Notes: a model not told the origin generated them from the sequence alone. Positions 46,051-59,640 are shown, counted from the first letter of the stretch. The stretch is 64,000 nt of DNA from Cacajao melanocephalus (GCA_963573385.1 CAUYLG010041521.1:54043-118042); one strand, 5' to 3'. Translations and numbers: made by a program.

Positions 46051-47120
46051 ATACATTTATATACATATAACTCAAAGGAGATTAAACATTTTTTATTTGA
46101 CAATGTCTCCTGTATAATTTAACATACCAAATAAGACTAATATGTATCTCTTGGACTTCCAAGGGCCCTTTTGTTGAGTGTCAAAAAGCTAGTTTGAGGT
46201 AAAAAAAAATACTTAATTTAGAATATGAAATTTGATCTTGGGAAGACTATTAAGTGTATCAAAAATTTAAAACACCTGATTAAAATAGGATCACAGATCA
46301 CTGTAAAATAAAAGTCATTCATCTATCCAAAGTGATTATTAAAAGATATCAGAAAATAAAAACCATTACTCTTTGATAAAGACTCAATTTTCCAAACAAA
46401 AGATCTAATAAAGACAGCAGGAAGCAAACTCTCTTCTCTTTATTTTTTTTCAGTTTACTCAAAAGGTGAACCAAAGTCTTTTATTATCTCTTGTTAATAT
46501 TACATAAAAATCTTATTCAAAAGAGATAACCAAATTCTACATTTGTATCAGTTATATTATTAGCACTAAACAATTTCACTAAAACCTTATAAACAAATCT
46601 ATCTAATTGCAATTAGCTTTACCACACAAGGTAAGATTTCCGTAAACCTTCTACAACCACTTATAAAATGTTTCCTCTAATATTCTTCCTCCCCAGACTT
46701 TCTATATCCATTTAGTTTATCTATCTCATTTTTCCATTCTTTTATTTATTCTGAAACAACTTTTAAATAACTTGTAAACACAAAATCACTTTTTAAAATA
46801 AAAACGTATACTCATACTTCATAATGTCCTTCATAAAACATATCTTACTTTCCTTATCTACTCTGTATACAGAATTATTTCCCTTTTTATCTCATTTTAG
46901 ATACTATATAGTAGTCAGAATTTTAATTCTTAGTAACCTTAATTCATAGTTAAAACCTAAGAAGTAAGCAAGTTTTAACTGTCAGTCAGGTAATAATTTA
47001 TGAATACACCTTTAATGATTTTTAGAAACATAGGCTTTCTAATAGAACAAATTTTCAAAGTGGAATAGAACATATTTGCTAACAAATCTAATTATCTTTT
47101 GTTTTTCCAAAATAAAAAGC
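46051..47120. other. AT-rich unassigned block
   Basis: Over 1 kb, strongly A+T-rich, without an open frame of note. Its uniform composition suggests an old ERV or other repeat body, possibly one unit with 47406-47833, but I cannot name it. Confidence 0.4.
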
Positions 47121-47405
47121 CGGCTGGGGGCAGTACTTCATGCACTCTGGGATGCCGAGGCAGGCAGATCACTTGCAGTCAGGAGTTTGAGACCAGCCTG
47201 GCTAACATGGTGAAACCCCATCTCTACTAAAAATACAAAAATTAGCCAGACATGGTGGCATGTCCCTGTAGTTACCCTGGAGGCTGAGGTAAAAGAATTG
47301 CTTAAACCTGGAAGGTGGAGGTTTCAGTGAGCTGAAACCACTCCAGCTGCACTCCAGCCTGGGTGATGAGCAAAACTCTGTCTCAAAAACAAAAAACAAA
47401 AACAA
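47121..47405 (+). mobile_element. Alu with internal losses
   Basis: The 'cctgtaatcccagca' part of the left arm is deleted, and so is part of the right arm. Confidence 0.9.
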
Positions 47406-47833
47406 AAATATGTAAACTTAAATCCATATTTAGCAATTAATATCTTAACATTAGCTCTTATTGGAAATAATCTAGATATTTAATGAACATCCATCATTTA
47501 AATTTGCTTGGCAAAATTCTAAGGGTACAGCTACTAAAAAGATTTGACATATTTAAGCAGACATATTATAAAACATGATTATTATTAAAAAGTTCATTTT
47601 AAAACTTTTATCTCATGTACATCTACTTTATTTATTTAATTTTAACAATTATGTTTGGAAGATTTTATGAGACATTAGACAAATCTATCTATTATCTCAA
47701 GTTAAATTTTCTATTAACCATTTTCTATTACTGGATGTTAGGCAGGTATCATAAAAACAGAAACCTTAAAGTTAAATACATGTATATTTTTCTAATAGCA
47801 CAGAAGACAGTTATTTCTATTAAAGCAAACATA
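47406..47833. other. AT-rich unassigned block
   Basis: Same composition as 46051-47120. An 89-codon frame at 47615 is not supported. Confidence 0.4.
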
Positions 47834-47834
47834 C

Positions 47835-47947
47835 GGCCTGCCATGGTATCTTGCACCTGTAATGTCAGCACTTTGAGAGGCTGAAGTGGAAAGATTACTT
47901 GAGCACAGGAGTTCAAGACCAGCTTGGGCAACATAGTGAGACCCTGT

Positions 47948-47987
<40 letters not shown>

Positions 47988-48145
47988 GCCAGGCATGGTG
48001 GTACATACCTGTGGTCCCAGCTAGTTGGGAGGCCGAGGTAGAAGGATCGCTTGAGCCTGGGAGATCAGGGTTACAGTGAGCCATGAGTGAGACACTGCAC
48101 TCCAGCATGGGTGAGAGAGCAAGACCCTGTTTCAAAAAAATAAAC
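47835..48145 (+). mobile_element. AluJ-like with a CA repeat in its linker
   Basis: Diverged dimer in which the middle A-rich linker has become (CA)n at about 47954-47986. Confidence 0.92.
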
Positions 48146-48504
48146 AACAAACTCAACAACATTAAACTAGTGTTATTGATCAAAAGACTTACTCAAGTCA
48201 TGCGAACTTGAAAAATATTTGGGCTTATTTATTTAATTAATGAGTACTCATTTATCTTTAAGTTAATTTGGAACTATGTAGACAATATACAAATATATGT
48301 ATAGACATATACATACATGTAGACACATCATATAGCATACATATGTCTATATGTATACATCTAAAGGCCAAAGAGATCAAGGAGTTGAATGCAAAAGAGA
48401 GTAGAGCTTTAGACTTGAGAGAAATCTGTCCACTTAGAATCTTGGGGCTCCATCAAGAAAGACAGAGGTTCCTCTCAAAAAGAGGAGTCTGTGGCATGTT
48501 TTCT
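48146..48504. other. Unassigned sequence, AT-rich with TATATG runs
   Basis: Includes a TA/CA-rich patch at 48285-48362. No feature otherwise. Confidence 0.4.
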
Positions 48505-50656
48505 GTGTTTCTCAAGTGGTTTCAGGGCATCTTCTTTGACCACAATGGAACAAAACTAGAAATCAATAACAAGAGGAATTTTGGAAGCTCTACAAATACA
48601 TGGAAATTAAACAATATGCTCCCAAATAGCAGGGCATCAATGAAGAAATTAAGAAGAAAATTGAAAAATTTTTTGAAACAAGTGATAATGGAAACACAAC
48701 TATCAAAACCTATGGGATAAAGCGAAAGCTGTATTAAGAGGGAATTTTATAGCTGTAAGAGCCTACATCAAAAAAGAAGAAAAACTTCAAATAAACAACC
48801 TAACAATGCATCTCAAAGAACTAGAAAAGCAAGAGAAAACTAAACTCAAAATTAGTTAAAGAAAAGAAATTATAAAGATCAGAGCAGAAATAAATGAAAT
48901 AGAAATGAAGAAAACAATATAAAAGATCAATGAAATGAAATATTGGCTTTTTGAAAAGAGAAACAAAATTGACATTTAGCTAGCCTGAGCAAAAGAGAGA
49001 GAAGACCCAAATAAATAAAAACAGAGATGAAAAAGGAGACACTACAACTGATATTACAGACATTCAAAGGATCATTAGTGGCTACTATGAGCAAGTCTAT
49101 GTCAATAAATTGGAAAATCTAGAAGAAATGGATAAATGCCTAGATACATACAACCTACCAGGATTGAACCATGAAGAAATTCAAAACCTGAACAGACCAA
49201 AAACAAGGAATGAAATCAAAGTCATAACAAAAAATCTTGCAGCAAAGAAAAGCCTGGGACCTGATGGCCTCACTGCTGAATCCTACCAAACGTTTAAAGA
49301 AGAATGAATACCAATACGACTCAAACTCTTCTGAGAAATAGAGGAGGAGGAAATACTCCCAAACTCATTCTATGAGGCCAGTAATATCCTGATGCCAAAA
49401 CCAGACAAAGACACATCAAGAAAAAAAAAAAAAAAGAAAAGAAAACTACTGGCTGTTATCCCTGATGAATATTGATGCAAAAATCCTCAACAAAATGCTA
49501 GCAAAACAAATTCAATAACATTAAAAAGAACATTATAATGACCAAATGGGATTTATCCCTGTGATGCAAGGATGACTTAACATATGCAAATCAATCAGTG
49601 TGATACATCATATCAACAAAATGGAGGACCAAAACCACATGATCCTTTTGATTAATTCTGAAAAGCATTTGGTAAAATTTAACATCTCTTCATGATTAAA
49701 AAAAAAAAACTCTAAAAAAATCTGAGTACAGAAAGAATATATCTCAACATAATAAAAAGCCATATATGACAGACCCACAGCTAGTAAAATGCTGAATGGG
49801 GAAAAATTGAAAGCCTTTCTTTTAAGATCTGGAATATGACAAGGATGCCCACTGTCACCCACTGTTACTCAACATAGTACTGTAACTCCTAGCTAGAGCA
49901 ATCAGACAAAAGAAACAAATAAAAGGCATCAAAATTGGAAAGGAAGAAGGCAAATTATCCTTGTTTTCAGATGATATGATCTTACATTTGGAAAAACCTA
50001 AGGACTCCACCAAGAAAACCTGTTAGAACTGATAAACAAATTCAGTAAAGCTGCAGGATATAAAATAAATATACAAAACTCCATAGCATTTCGCTATGCC
50101 AACAGTGAACAATCTGCAAAAAAAATCAAGAAAAGAATCTCATTTACAATACCTATAAATAAAATTAAATACCTAGGAATTAACCAAAGAAGTAAAAGAT
50201 CTCTACAATGAAAACTGTAAATCACTGATGAAAGAAATTGAAGAGGACACACAAAAAAGGAAAGATATTCCATGTTCATGGATTGGAAGAATCGATATTG
50301 TTAATATGTCCATGCTACCCAAAGCAAGCTACAGATTCAGTGTAATCCCTGTCAAAATACCAGTGACATTCTTCATTGAAATAGAAAAAAAAAAAAAACC
50401 CTAAAATTTATACTAAATCACAAAGGCTCAGAAGAGCCAAAGCTATGCTGAGCAAAAAGAACAAAACTGGAGGAATCCCAGTACCTGACTTCAAATTATA
50501 CCACAGAGCATAATAATCAAAACAGAATGGTCCTGGCATAAAAACAGACACAGACCAATGGAACAGAATAGAGAACCCAAAAATAAATCCGTACATCTGC
50601 AGTGAACTCACTTTTGACAAAGGTACCAAAAATATACATTAGGGGAAAATGATGTT

Positions 50657-50905
50657 GCTGCTGGGTGTGGTGGCTCATGCCTGTAATCTCAGCAGTTTGG
50701 GAGGCCAAGGCAGGTACTTCACTTGAGGTCAGGAGTTCAAGACCAGCCTGGCCAACATGGAGAAACCCCATCTCTACTAAAAATACAAAAATTAGCTAGG
50801 CAGGGTGGTACATGCCTATAGTCCCAGCTACTCAAGAGGCTGAGGCAGGAGAATCACTTGAACAGGAAGGTGGAGGTTGCAGACTCTGTCTCAAAAAAAA
50901 CCAAA
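50657..50905 (+). mobile_element. Alu with a right-arm deletion, inside L1
   Basis: About 45 bp (the 'gtgagccgagat...cagcctgggc' part) are missing: 'gaggttgcag' joins directly to 'actctgtctc'. Confidence 0.92.
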
Positions 50906-51460
50906 AAATTATTCTAGGAAAACTGGATATCTATATGCAGAGAAATGAAACTAGACCTCTATCTCTCACTATATGCAAAAATCAAATCCAAATGGATAAA
51001 GGCCTAGATCTAAGACCTCAAACCCTGAAACTATTAATACTAAAAGACAACATTGGGGAAACTCTCTAGGATACTGGACTGGGCAAAGATTTATTGAGTA
51101 ATACCTCCAAAGCACAGGTAACCAAAGCAAAAATGAACCAAATGGGATTACATCAAGTTAAAAAGCTTCTGCAGAGCAAAGCAAACAATCAACAAGTGAA
51201 GAGACAGCCCACAGAATGAGAGAAAATATTTGCAAACTACTCATCTGACAAGGGATTAATAACCAGAATATATAAGGATCTCAAACAACTTAGAAAAAAA
51301 ATCTAATACTTTGATTAAAAATGTACAAAAGATTTCAATAGACATTTCTCAAAAGAAGACATACAAATGGCAAACAGGTATATGAAAAGGTGCTCAACAC
51401 CACTGACTATCAGAGAAATGTAAATAAAAACTACCATTAAATATCTCACCCCAGTTAAAA

Positions 51461-51592
51461 TTTACATTCCCACCAACAGTGTACAAAATTTCCCCCTTTT
51501 TTTCCACATCCAAACCAGCATTCACCAACAAATGCTGGTGAGGATGTGGGAAAAAAAGGGAACTTTTGTACATCATTGGTGGGAATGTAAAT
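51461..51592. repeat. Inverted repeat (hairpin) in L1
   Basis: Arms 51461-51522 and 51531-51592 are near-complete reverse complements around an 8-nt loop. The right arm is the normal L1 text ('aatgctggtgaggatgtgg'); the left arm replaces the L1 bases expected after 'ccccagtt'. Confidence 0.95.
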
Positions 51593-52369
51593 CAGTACAA
51601 CCTCTATGGAGAACAGTTTGGAGGTTCCCCAAAAAAGCAAAAAATAGAGCCACCCTACGATCCAGCAATCTCACTGCTAGATATATACCCAAATAAAGGA
51701 AATCAGTATATTAAAGAGATATCTGTACTCCCATGTTCATTGTAGCACTAACCATAATAGCCAAGATTTGGAAGCGAACGTAGTGTCCATCAACAGATGA
51801 ATGGATAAAGAAAATGTGGTACATATACATAATGAAGTACTACTCAGCCATAAAAAAAAAAAAATGAGATCATGTCATTTGCAACAACATAACGTTAGGT
51901 GAAATAAGCCAGGCACAGAAAGACAAAGTTCACACGTTCTCATTTATGTGTGGGAGCTAAAAATTAAAACAATCGAATTCAGGGAGATAGAGAGTAGAAG
52001 GATGATTACCAGAAGCTGGGAAGGGTATTTGGGGGATGGGGAGGGAAATGGGGATGGTTAATGAATCTTAAAAAAATTATGAGAAAGAATGAAGAAGATC
52101 TGGTATTTGATAGCACAACAGGGCTAAAATTATTATTGACTATAGTCAAAATACATTTAAAAATAACTAAAAGAGTATAATCAAAATGTTTGTAACACAA
52201 AGAATAAATGCTTGAGGGGATAGACACCCTATTGTCCATGTGACTATTAGGCCTTTCATGCCTGTATCAAAATATGTCACGTACTCCGTAAAGATATATA
52301 TCTATTGTGCAGCCACAAAAACTAAAAATAAATAAAACACTTAGAAATAAAATAAAAAGTGAAAGTTTC

Positions 52370-54021
52370 TGTTCCCTTTCTTTTTCTTTCACCCTGGCTT
52401 CTCCCCAGAGGGAAACACCGCTATCATTTGATATGAGTCCTTTCAGGGTTTTTTCTATGCAATATGAATGAATAGCAATTAGGGCTTTTCATGCTAGATT
52501 GTTATAAACACAACATGGAATCCAGAAACTCCTTGGACAACCAGATATGCCACTGAATTATTAATAGCAAAGCCTGTAGACATTGAGGCTCAGTTCTTTT
52601 CATTTTTTTCTATTACTTCTCTATTCTATCTGAAAATGTAAAGTGCTAACAAATATGTGTATAGTGCATCTTCACTTGCTCTGAAACTCACACGTATCAA
52701 AATTCATAGCATTTAATGATTTCCCTTCCTCCTCCGCAATTCCATCTGTATCTGTGCAGCCCTCTGTTTAAATGAACTCTTAGCCAAGACTCATCAATGT
52801 AAAGCTCTGTGTTTCTAATTTCAGCCTGCCTTGTGTGTTAGATGTGTAATTCTGAACACCTAAAAACAATCCTAATTATTGAAAACAAGCAAACAAGTAA
52901 TAATCTTTCCCATGCTCCAAATTCCCAAAACTTCTTGTAAAATAACTGCTTTGAGAACTTCCTGATTTTGTTGCTTCAGAGTAGTAACAGCCATAACCTA
53001 CCTGGATTTTTTGTATTCTATACCCATTCCTTGGTCATGCAGGTCCTCAGAAGAACCCTGTTCCCATTATTAAGAAATGGACTCAGCGTTTCTTTTTTCC
53101 AAGGGTCAGATTCTCTGCAGAAACCACATGCTTGTGTCTCTCAGTGTCTGGCATCTTGGCTGAAATGAGAACCTTATTAAGATTGGGGTGGCCATCTTAA
53201 TGTACTGTTTCTTTGAAAGGATGAAAGACACAGGAAGGTGGGAGACTGCTAGTTTCATGAGAAATTTTTGAAGAGGCTTTTGAAAATAATGAAACAGAAA
53301 CAAGAAGCTTCCTTCTACAGTCCTGATCTGAGGCTGCCGGAATAAAGCAAAGTCAAGGAACCCTTGGGGGATGAGCGTTGACCAGGAGACCTCATCAAAG
53401 ATTCCACGGGAATTGAGAAATAAACCTTGGAAAGAGGCTCCAAGGCTGTTCTGGAATCTGTTGTTATCACTGAAGGAATCTTAGAGATTTTCTAACATAA
53501 CTCTGATCTTCCATACGTAAGAAAGGGAAGACCCCAAGAGGGGAGAAGACTTGTCAGAAGTCCCGTACCTGGAGCAAGAGCTCACAGCTCTCACTTTCTG
53601 CCCGGGTTGGCTTCCCGTCTGTTTATGACGCCTCCAAGTTCTTTCTCCTTTGAGTTTTTGCTTCAAAATTGGTGAATTTGTATATATTGCTTTTCCTACA
53701 TTAGTAACCATGCTCATTTTTCAGGTGATGTTTTAATTAGGAGTTTTATTTGTGGGCTGCCAAATAGTACCTGGAGCCCCGCTAGGCTGGTGGTGTGGCG
53801 TGCCGACTAGGAGGAGCACACGGACACCTGAGGTGACTGCCCATTCAGAGGGAGGAGAGCTAACCAGGAACACAGATGTGAATATGAACACGCTCCTAGG
53901 AAGAGATCAGCTTCACGTCTGGAGGCACACGGCTGTTGCAGTGTGTGCTGTGTCTCAGGTTCTAGGCTGCAAGGTTGATGCTGTCTTAGAGCTATGAGAA
54001 AGCCTATCAAAACTTGCTTTA
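52370..54021. other. Repeat-poor unassigned stretch
   Basis: No gene recognised. The part at 52390-52480 may be a very old L1, and 53480-53620 faintly resembles antisense MIR ('aagaccccaagaggggagaagacttgtcagaagtcc'). Confidence 0.4.
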
Positions 54022-54356
<335 letters not shown>

Positions 54357-54420
54357 TTAATAAATGGTATTGGTTTAAATGACTATTCCATTGAAAAAAA
54401 TGTATCACTGTTTTTTTCCA

Positions 54421-54703
54421 CCGGGTGTGGTGGCTCATTCCTGTAATCCCAGCATTTTAGGAGGCAGAGGCAGGCAGCTTGCTTGAGCCCAGGAGTTTGA
54501 GGCCAGCTTGGGCAACATGGTGAAACTCTGTCTCTACAAAAAATACAAAAATTATCAGGGCATGCCTGTGGTCCCAGCTACTCAAGAGGCTGTGGTGAGA
54601 GAATTGCTTGAGTCTGGGAGTTTGAGGCTGCAGAGCCATGGTCATGCCACTGCATTTCAGCCTGGGTGACAGAATGAGACCCCGTCTCAAAAACAAACAA
54701 CAA
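54421..54703 (+). mobile_element. AluJ-like
   Basis: Diverged dimer flanked by gtatcact repeats (about 54402 and 54705). Confidence 0.92.
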
Positions 54704-54763
54704 AGTATCACTTTTTTATTTCTTATGCCAAAATAAATTCTAGTTGGATCACAAACTTAAGTG

Positions 54764-55240
54764 TGTCGAAAAACAAAATTACAACGAACTTGAAGATCTC
54801 AGTTGGCTTGATTGCAATTCAAACTCAAGCAACTCTTCTTTCCATAAACTGGAATAAGTGTTCCAATTAGTTCAGTAGAAGAGGTTGATTTTATAGACAG
54901 AAAAGGGCTGAAGAAAATAGAAGCAAAGAACAAAACATAAATGGGTCATTTCAAAGTCTTTGCTTGTGAGGCAGGAACAGAAAAAAAAAAACAACAGAGA
55001 AATAAAAGAAACCGATTGCTTCCGGTTACCTTTATTGGTAAGGATTAAAGCAGAGGGAACTTCATTATCCTGATTTCTTAGAAAGTCAGAGAACAACTCA
55101 GTTTCGGTTTGGTGATGTGGAGCTTGAGCACAAGTGGCACCATTTTGACTTTTAGTCTGGTTGGTTGGGGCCTATTAGAGGAACTCAGTCTAAAACAGTG
55201 GTCTCTGTGAAAGTTGCAGCTACTCATAAGAAATCACTTC
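54764..55240 (-). mobile_element. ERV LTR, antisense (same family as the outer LTR at 8505-10265)
   Basis: It aligns with the split element at 8.5-10.3 kb over its first ~480 bp and is uninterrupted here. This copy serves as the reference for the other. Confidence 0.65.
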
Positions 55241-55680
55241 TGTGAGACCCAGACAAAATAGGGTCAGGAAGGCCCAAAGGAGACTAGGCTCATGCCTACA
55301 TGTCTGAGATAAGAACTGTTTCCAAGGCCTTTCTAACCCTTTCGTATTCTTCATGCATCTCCTGCTTTGATAAAGTTTATCACTGGACATTTTTTATGAC
55401 CACACTAATTCAGAGAAGATGTTCCCAAAAGAGCACTGGCCCAGTAAATGCAACAACTGTGGCTTTGAATCTTTGCAACCAATCAATTCTGTTTCTAATC
55501 AGCATATGTAAATCTCCTTTTGCCAATTAAAGCTCCCTTTACTCTTCCCTCATCAAATGCACTGGTGGCTTGCCATTTCATGAGTTCCGGATTATAATCC
55601 TTATTTCTACTCCTGAATAAACCCCACATATTTAGAGATAATTTTCTCTAGTGTCTTTTTTGAGGTTGATACCGCTTACA
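55241..55680 (+). mobile_element. ERV-like LTR, sense
   Basis: Starts tgtgagacccagacaaaata and has 'tcctgaataaacccc' (AATAAA) near its end. Family is not assigned; boundaries are approximate. Confidence 0.45.
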
Positions 55681-56252
<572 letters not shown>

Positions 56253-56329
56253 CACAATACAAATAAAAATCTAAGGAATATATTTTATACACACCATCAA
56301 CCAAACAATGACAAGGTTTATAAATTTGG

Positions 56330-56990
56330 AAAAGAGAGCTTTATTTCTCCTACAGGTGTGCAGCTTGCAGAGTGGCCATTGTCAGGCTGAGAAGTATAGC
56401 TTCCAGTCAGAAGCCAGTAACAGACACTTCATGGGAGGGGTAACAGGAATGGGAATTTATGCTGAGTAAGGTGGCTGGATATACATAATTAATAAGCTAT
56501 CGGAGGCATTATGAATATTACGAAAGGAGAAACATGCACGTGTGCAGTTGAACTTCATGTCTCCTTATGTATCTGTGGGTGGGGTTTCTGGCCCTCTGAC
56601 TTTAAAAGGTGAAGCAGAGGACATGAAGGCTCTTTGTGTGCAGCCCCAGCAGACTGGCCAGAATCACTCCTTCGTCAGTGGTATCTTATCAGGAGGAATG
56701 CTGGTCAGTTGTATTGAAACCACAAGAAGGGAGAAGCAGCATCAGGTGGTTGATTGATATCAGCTGCGGAGCCAGTCTTTCCAAAGAGCAGGTTTCTGTT
56801 CAACACTTAGGAAAGAGGCCTCATGGCGGTTGGCGGGGGAGAGAGTAGAAGAAGCTGTGCTGATCTCCGGCAGTTGGCGGGGGAGAGAGTAGAAGAAGCT
56901 GTGCTGATCTCCCACCCCGTCACAGCTGGAAACTCCGTTTTCAAGATTTCTCTGGTGTCCCAGTGGCCAAGAGGGATCCAGTTCAGTTGG
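56330..56990 (-). mobile_element. Possible ERV LTR, antisense
   Basis: Begins with an antisense AATAAA-like 'agagctttatttctcc'. Contains a 44-bp tandem duplication at 56831-56912. Family is not assigned. Confidence 0.4.
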
Positions 56991-57851
56991 TTGAGAGGCT
57001 TAGGATTTTCTTTTTATTTCTCCACTCTCTCACATCTGCACACACATAAACTCGTATGTATAGAAGACAGAGCTAATTTGCTGAATATATTTTTTAAAGT
57101 TTTGCAACTCAATAAGAAAAGGACCTACAGGAAAAAGGACAGGGCAAAGGACAAAGGACAGCTAGAGGCAGACAGATGATTTATCAGCATAAGGAAAAAA
57201 TGGCCAGTCACATGAATAATTAAATAAATGTTAATTAAAACTTACCAGCAAGATAATATTTTTCACATATTAGGTTGTCAAAGATCACAGTTTTTGTAAT
57301 AAGCACTTTGGGCATGGCCACAGGGGAAGAGGCACTCTTAAAAACAGTTGGGAGAGGTGTAAGTTGGTGCAGGCTCTTTGGAAGGAAATATCAACAATAT
57401 TGACAAAAATTTTAAATTCAAATGCATTTTGACCTAACGCTTCCTTTTTATGGAATTATTCTAAGAGATTTATGTATAAGGATGTTCATGCAGCACTGTT
57501 TGTTACACAGAAATTGAAAATCACCTAAATGATTTTCAATAGTGAGTTGGCTAAACAAATTATGCACCCCCCTCCCCTTATGAGGAAATACCACAGGATG
57601 TAAACGTATACTTTGTGACAGGACATCTGCACAGGGATAGTCATGGAACCATGTTTGTAAGTAGCAAGGGATGGAGGGACAACCCCAGTGTCCTTCAGTG
57701 GGGGCTGGTTAATTGGACTGTGGAATGAATTGGCAGTGATGGGGAGTGGCTGCCAGGATATGGTGCTAGAGACAGATGATGGCAGGTATACGATTCACTA
57801 TTTGTGTGGCAAACACAGAAACATGTATATATCTACATGTTCTTTGACCAC

Positions 57852-58219
57852 TGTCTTAGTCCATTTGAGAGGCTATAACAAAATGCCAGAAACTAAGTGG
57901 CTTATAAACAACAGAAATTTATTTCTCAGAATTCTGGAGGTCATGAAGTCCAAGATCAAGGGGCCAACAGATCTGATGTCTGGTGATGGTCTGTTTCCTT
58001 CTTCATAGATAGCACCTTATCACTGTGTCCTCACATGGTCAAAGGGGCTAGCAACTTTGGGGTTCCTTTTACAAGGGTACTAATCTCAATCATGAGAGGT
58101 CTACCCTCGTGACCTAATCATTTCCCATAGGTCCCATTTCCCAACACTATCATCTTAGGCGTTTGGTTAGAATTTCAGCATATGAATTTTGGGGGCATAC
58201 ATGTATTCAGATGATAGCA
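57852..58219 (-). mobile_element. MLT1 LTR, antisense
   Basis: tgtcttagtccatttgagag ... agatgatagca with a perfect 5-bp target duplication accac at 57847-57851 and 58220-58224. Confidence 0.93.
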
Positions 58220-58361
58220 ACCACCTTGCGGAGAAATTACAGGAAGAGGGTGACTGTGCATGCCTCAGGAGAGAGGACCTTGGTGTCTACAGAACAGGGT
58301 AGAAAGGAGAGACCTGCTTTTCATTGTGTACTCATTTGATACTTTTAAATTTAGTGACATA

Positions 58362-58659
58362 AGCTGGGCGAGGTGGCTCAAGTCTGTAATCCTAGCACTT
58401 TGGGAGGCCAAGGTGGGCGGATCATGAGGTCAGGAGTTCAAGACCAGCCTGGCCAACATGGCAAAACCCCATCTCTACTAAAAATACAAAAATTAGCCAG
58501 GCATGGTGGTGTGCACCTGTAATCCCAGCTACTCGTGAGGCTGAGGCAAGAGAATTGCTTGAACCTGGAGGGGGCGGAGGTTGCAGCAAGCCGAAATCAC
58601 CACTGCACTCTAGCCTGGGCAACAGAGTGAGACTCTGTCTCAAAAAAAAAAAAAGACAG
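58362..58659 (+). mobile_element. AluSc/Y-like
   Basis: 'gcggatcatgaggtcaggag' marker; 15-bp target duplication aaatttagtgacata at 58347-58361 and 58660-58674. Confidence 0.95.
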
Positions 58660-58720
58660 AAATTTAGTGACATATATATGCATTACCTATTTAAAATAAT
58701 GTATTAATTAATTTGTTAAA

Positions 58721-58965
58721 AAAAAAGCAAGATGTGGAATGATGTTTATTATATGGTCTTAGCATAAATTAGATGACATATATGAAGTATATGCATACAT
58801 ACATATAGAGATTTTTCTGGAAGATTATAGGAAATAATAATGGTTGTATCTTGAGCAGTGGACTGCTGAATTGGGTGAGAAAAATTGCTTTTCATCGTAC
58901 AGTTTTGTCTTGTTTGAATTTTTTTTACTGTATGAAAAAATGAGTTGCCTTTACAAAGTGTAATA
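58721..58965 (+). repeat. Further L1M 3' fragment
   Basis: 'caagatgtggaatgatgtttattatatggtc' and 'ttgtttgaattttttttactgtatg' resemble old L1 3' UTR. Confidence 0.5.
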
Positions 58966-59045
58966 GTACACTTAGATACTACACTTATTGGACTAATAGT
59001 CCAAGTATATAGTATTCAATGGAAAAAGGAGTTGCAAAAGCACGT

Positions 59046-59640
59046 GTGGTTGCTGCCTCAGGGCCTTTGCACTTGCTTCAATAGATTTCCGTGTCTGGTT
59101 ACTTATTGTCATTTGGCTTTCAGCCTAAACATTACCTTTTTAGAGAGGTTCGTCATCCTTTCCTTAGTAATCCCCAAGTCTCTCCTCAACTCAGTTCCTT
59201 ATTTAACTTAAAAAAAAATGGAGACAAGGTCTCCCTCTGTCACCCAGGCTGGAGCGCAGTAATGCGGATCAGTTTGCTGTAGTCTCAAACTCCTGGGCTC
59301 AAGCGATCCACCTCAGCCTATCTAATTTTTAAAATCTTTTTGTAGGAATGGGTCTTGCTATGTTGCCCAGGCTGGTCTTGAACTCTTGAGCTCAAGTGAT
59401 CCTCTTACATCGGCCTCCCAATGCATTGGGATTACCGGCGTGAACCACTACACCCAGCTTAACTGTCTTTAAAGCACTTATAACACTATCTGCTGATCTC
59501 CTTCCTTCTTCCTTCCTTCCTTCCTTCCTTCCTTCCTTTCCTTTTTTGCCCTACTTAAATGTGAGACACACTGGGCAACACTTTATAGTCTTTTCACCTC
59601 TCCTAGTACTATACATAATACAGAGGTGCTTAAGTGATGG
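59046..59640 (+). repeat. L2 LINE split by an Alu
   Basis: 'gctgcctcagggcctttgcacttgctt', 'ttttagagaggttcgtcatcctttcc' before the Alu and 'aagcacttataacactatctg' after it are L2 blocks in order. A (TTCC)n run lies at 59505-59538. Confidence 0.82.
59211..59459 (-). mobile_element. AluJ-like, antisense, with deletions
   Basis: An A-run stands where a T-run is expected at the start, and part of the left arm is lost. Confidence 0.88.

Larger units (their letters stand above)
48505..51880 (+). pseudogene. Decayed L1 ORF2 (endonuclease part missing, reverse transcriptase remnant)
   Basis: ORF2 text is broken by many stops and frameshifts; the longest open pieces are 48268-48720 and 49110-49307. 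The reverse transcriptase GPDG motif is at about 49257-49268, and the catalytic motif reads FSDD at 49964-49975 where active L1 has FADD. It cannot encode a working protein. Confidence 0.9.
48505..52369 (+). mobile_element. L1 (L1MA/L1PB-type), 5'-truncated, about 3.9 kb
   Basis: It starts inside ORF2 and runs through the 3' UTR to an A-rich end ('caaaaatatgtcacgtactccgtaaagatat'-type tail text, then AAATAAA). An Alu lies at 50657-50905 and a hairpin at 51461-51592. ORF1 and the promoter are missing. Confidence 0.93.
57092..58720 (+). mobile_element. Old L1M fragment split by MLT1 and Alu
   Basis: 'gaataattaaataaatgttaattaaaac', 'gaggcactcttaaaaacagttgggagaggtgtaagttggtgcag', 'tatggaattattctaagagattta' and 'gcagcactgtttgttaca' are old L1 ORF2-end phrases in order. 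MLT1 (57852-58219) and an Alu (58362-58659) interrupt it. Confidence 0.8.

Noticed and set aside
48268..48720. 150-codon open frame
   Set aside because: Partly TA-rich sequence, then an L1 ORF2 fragment; not a separate gene.
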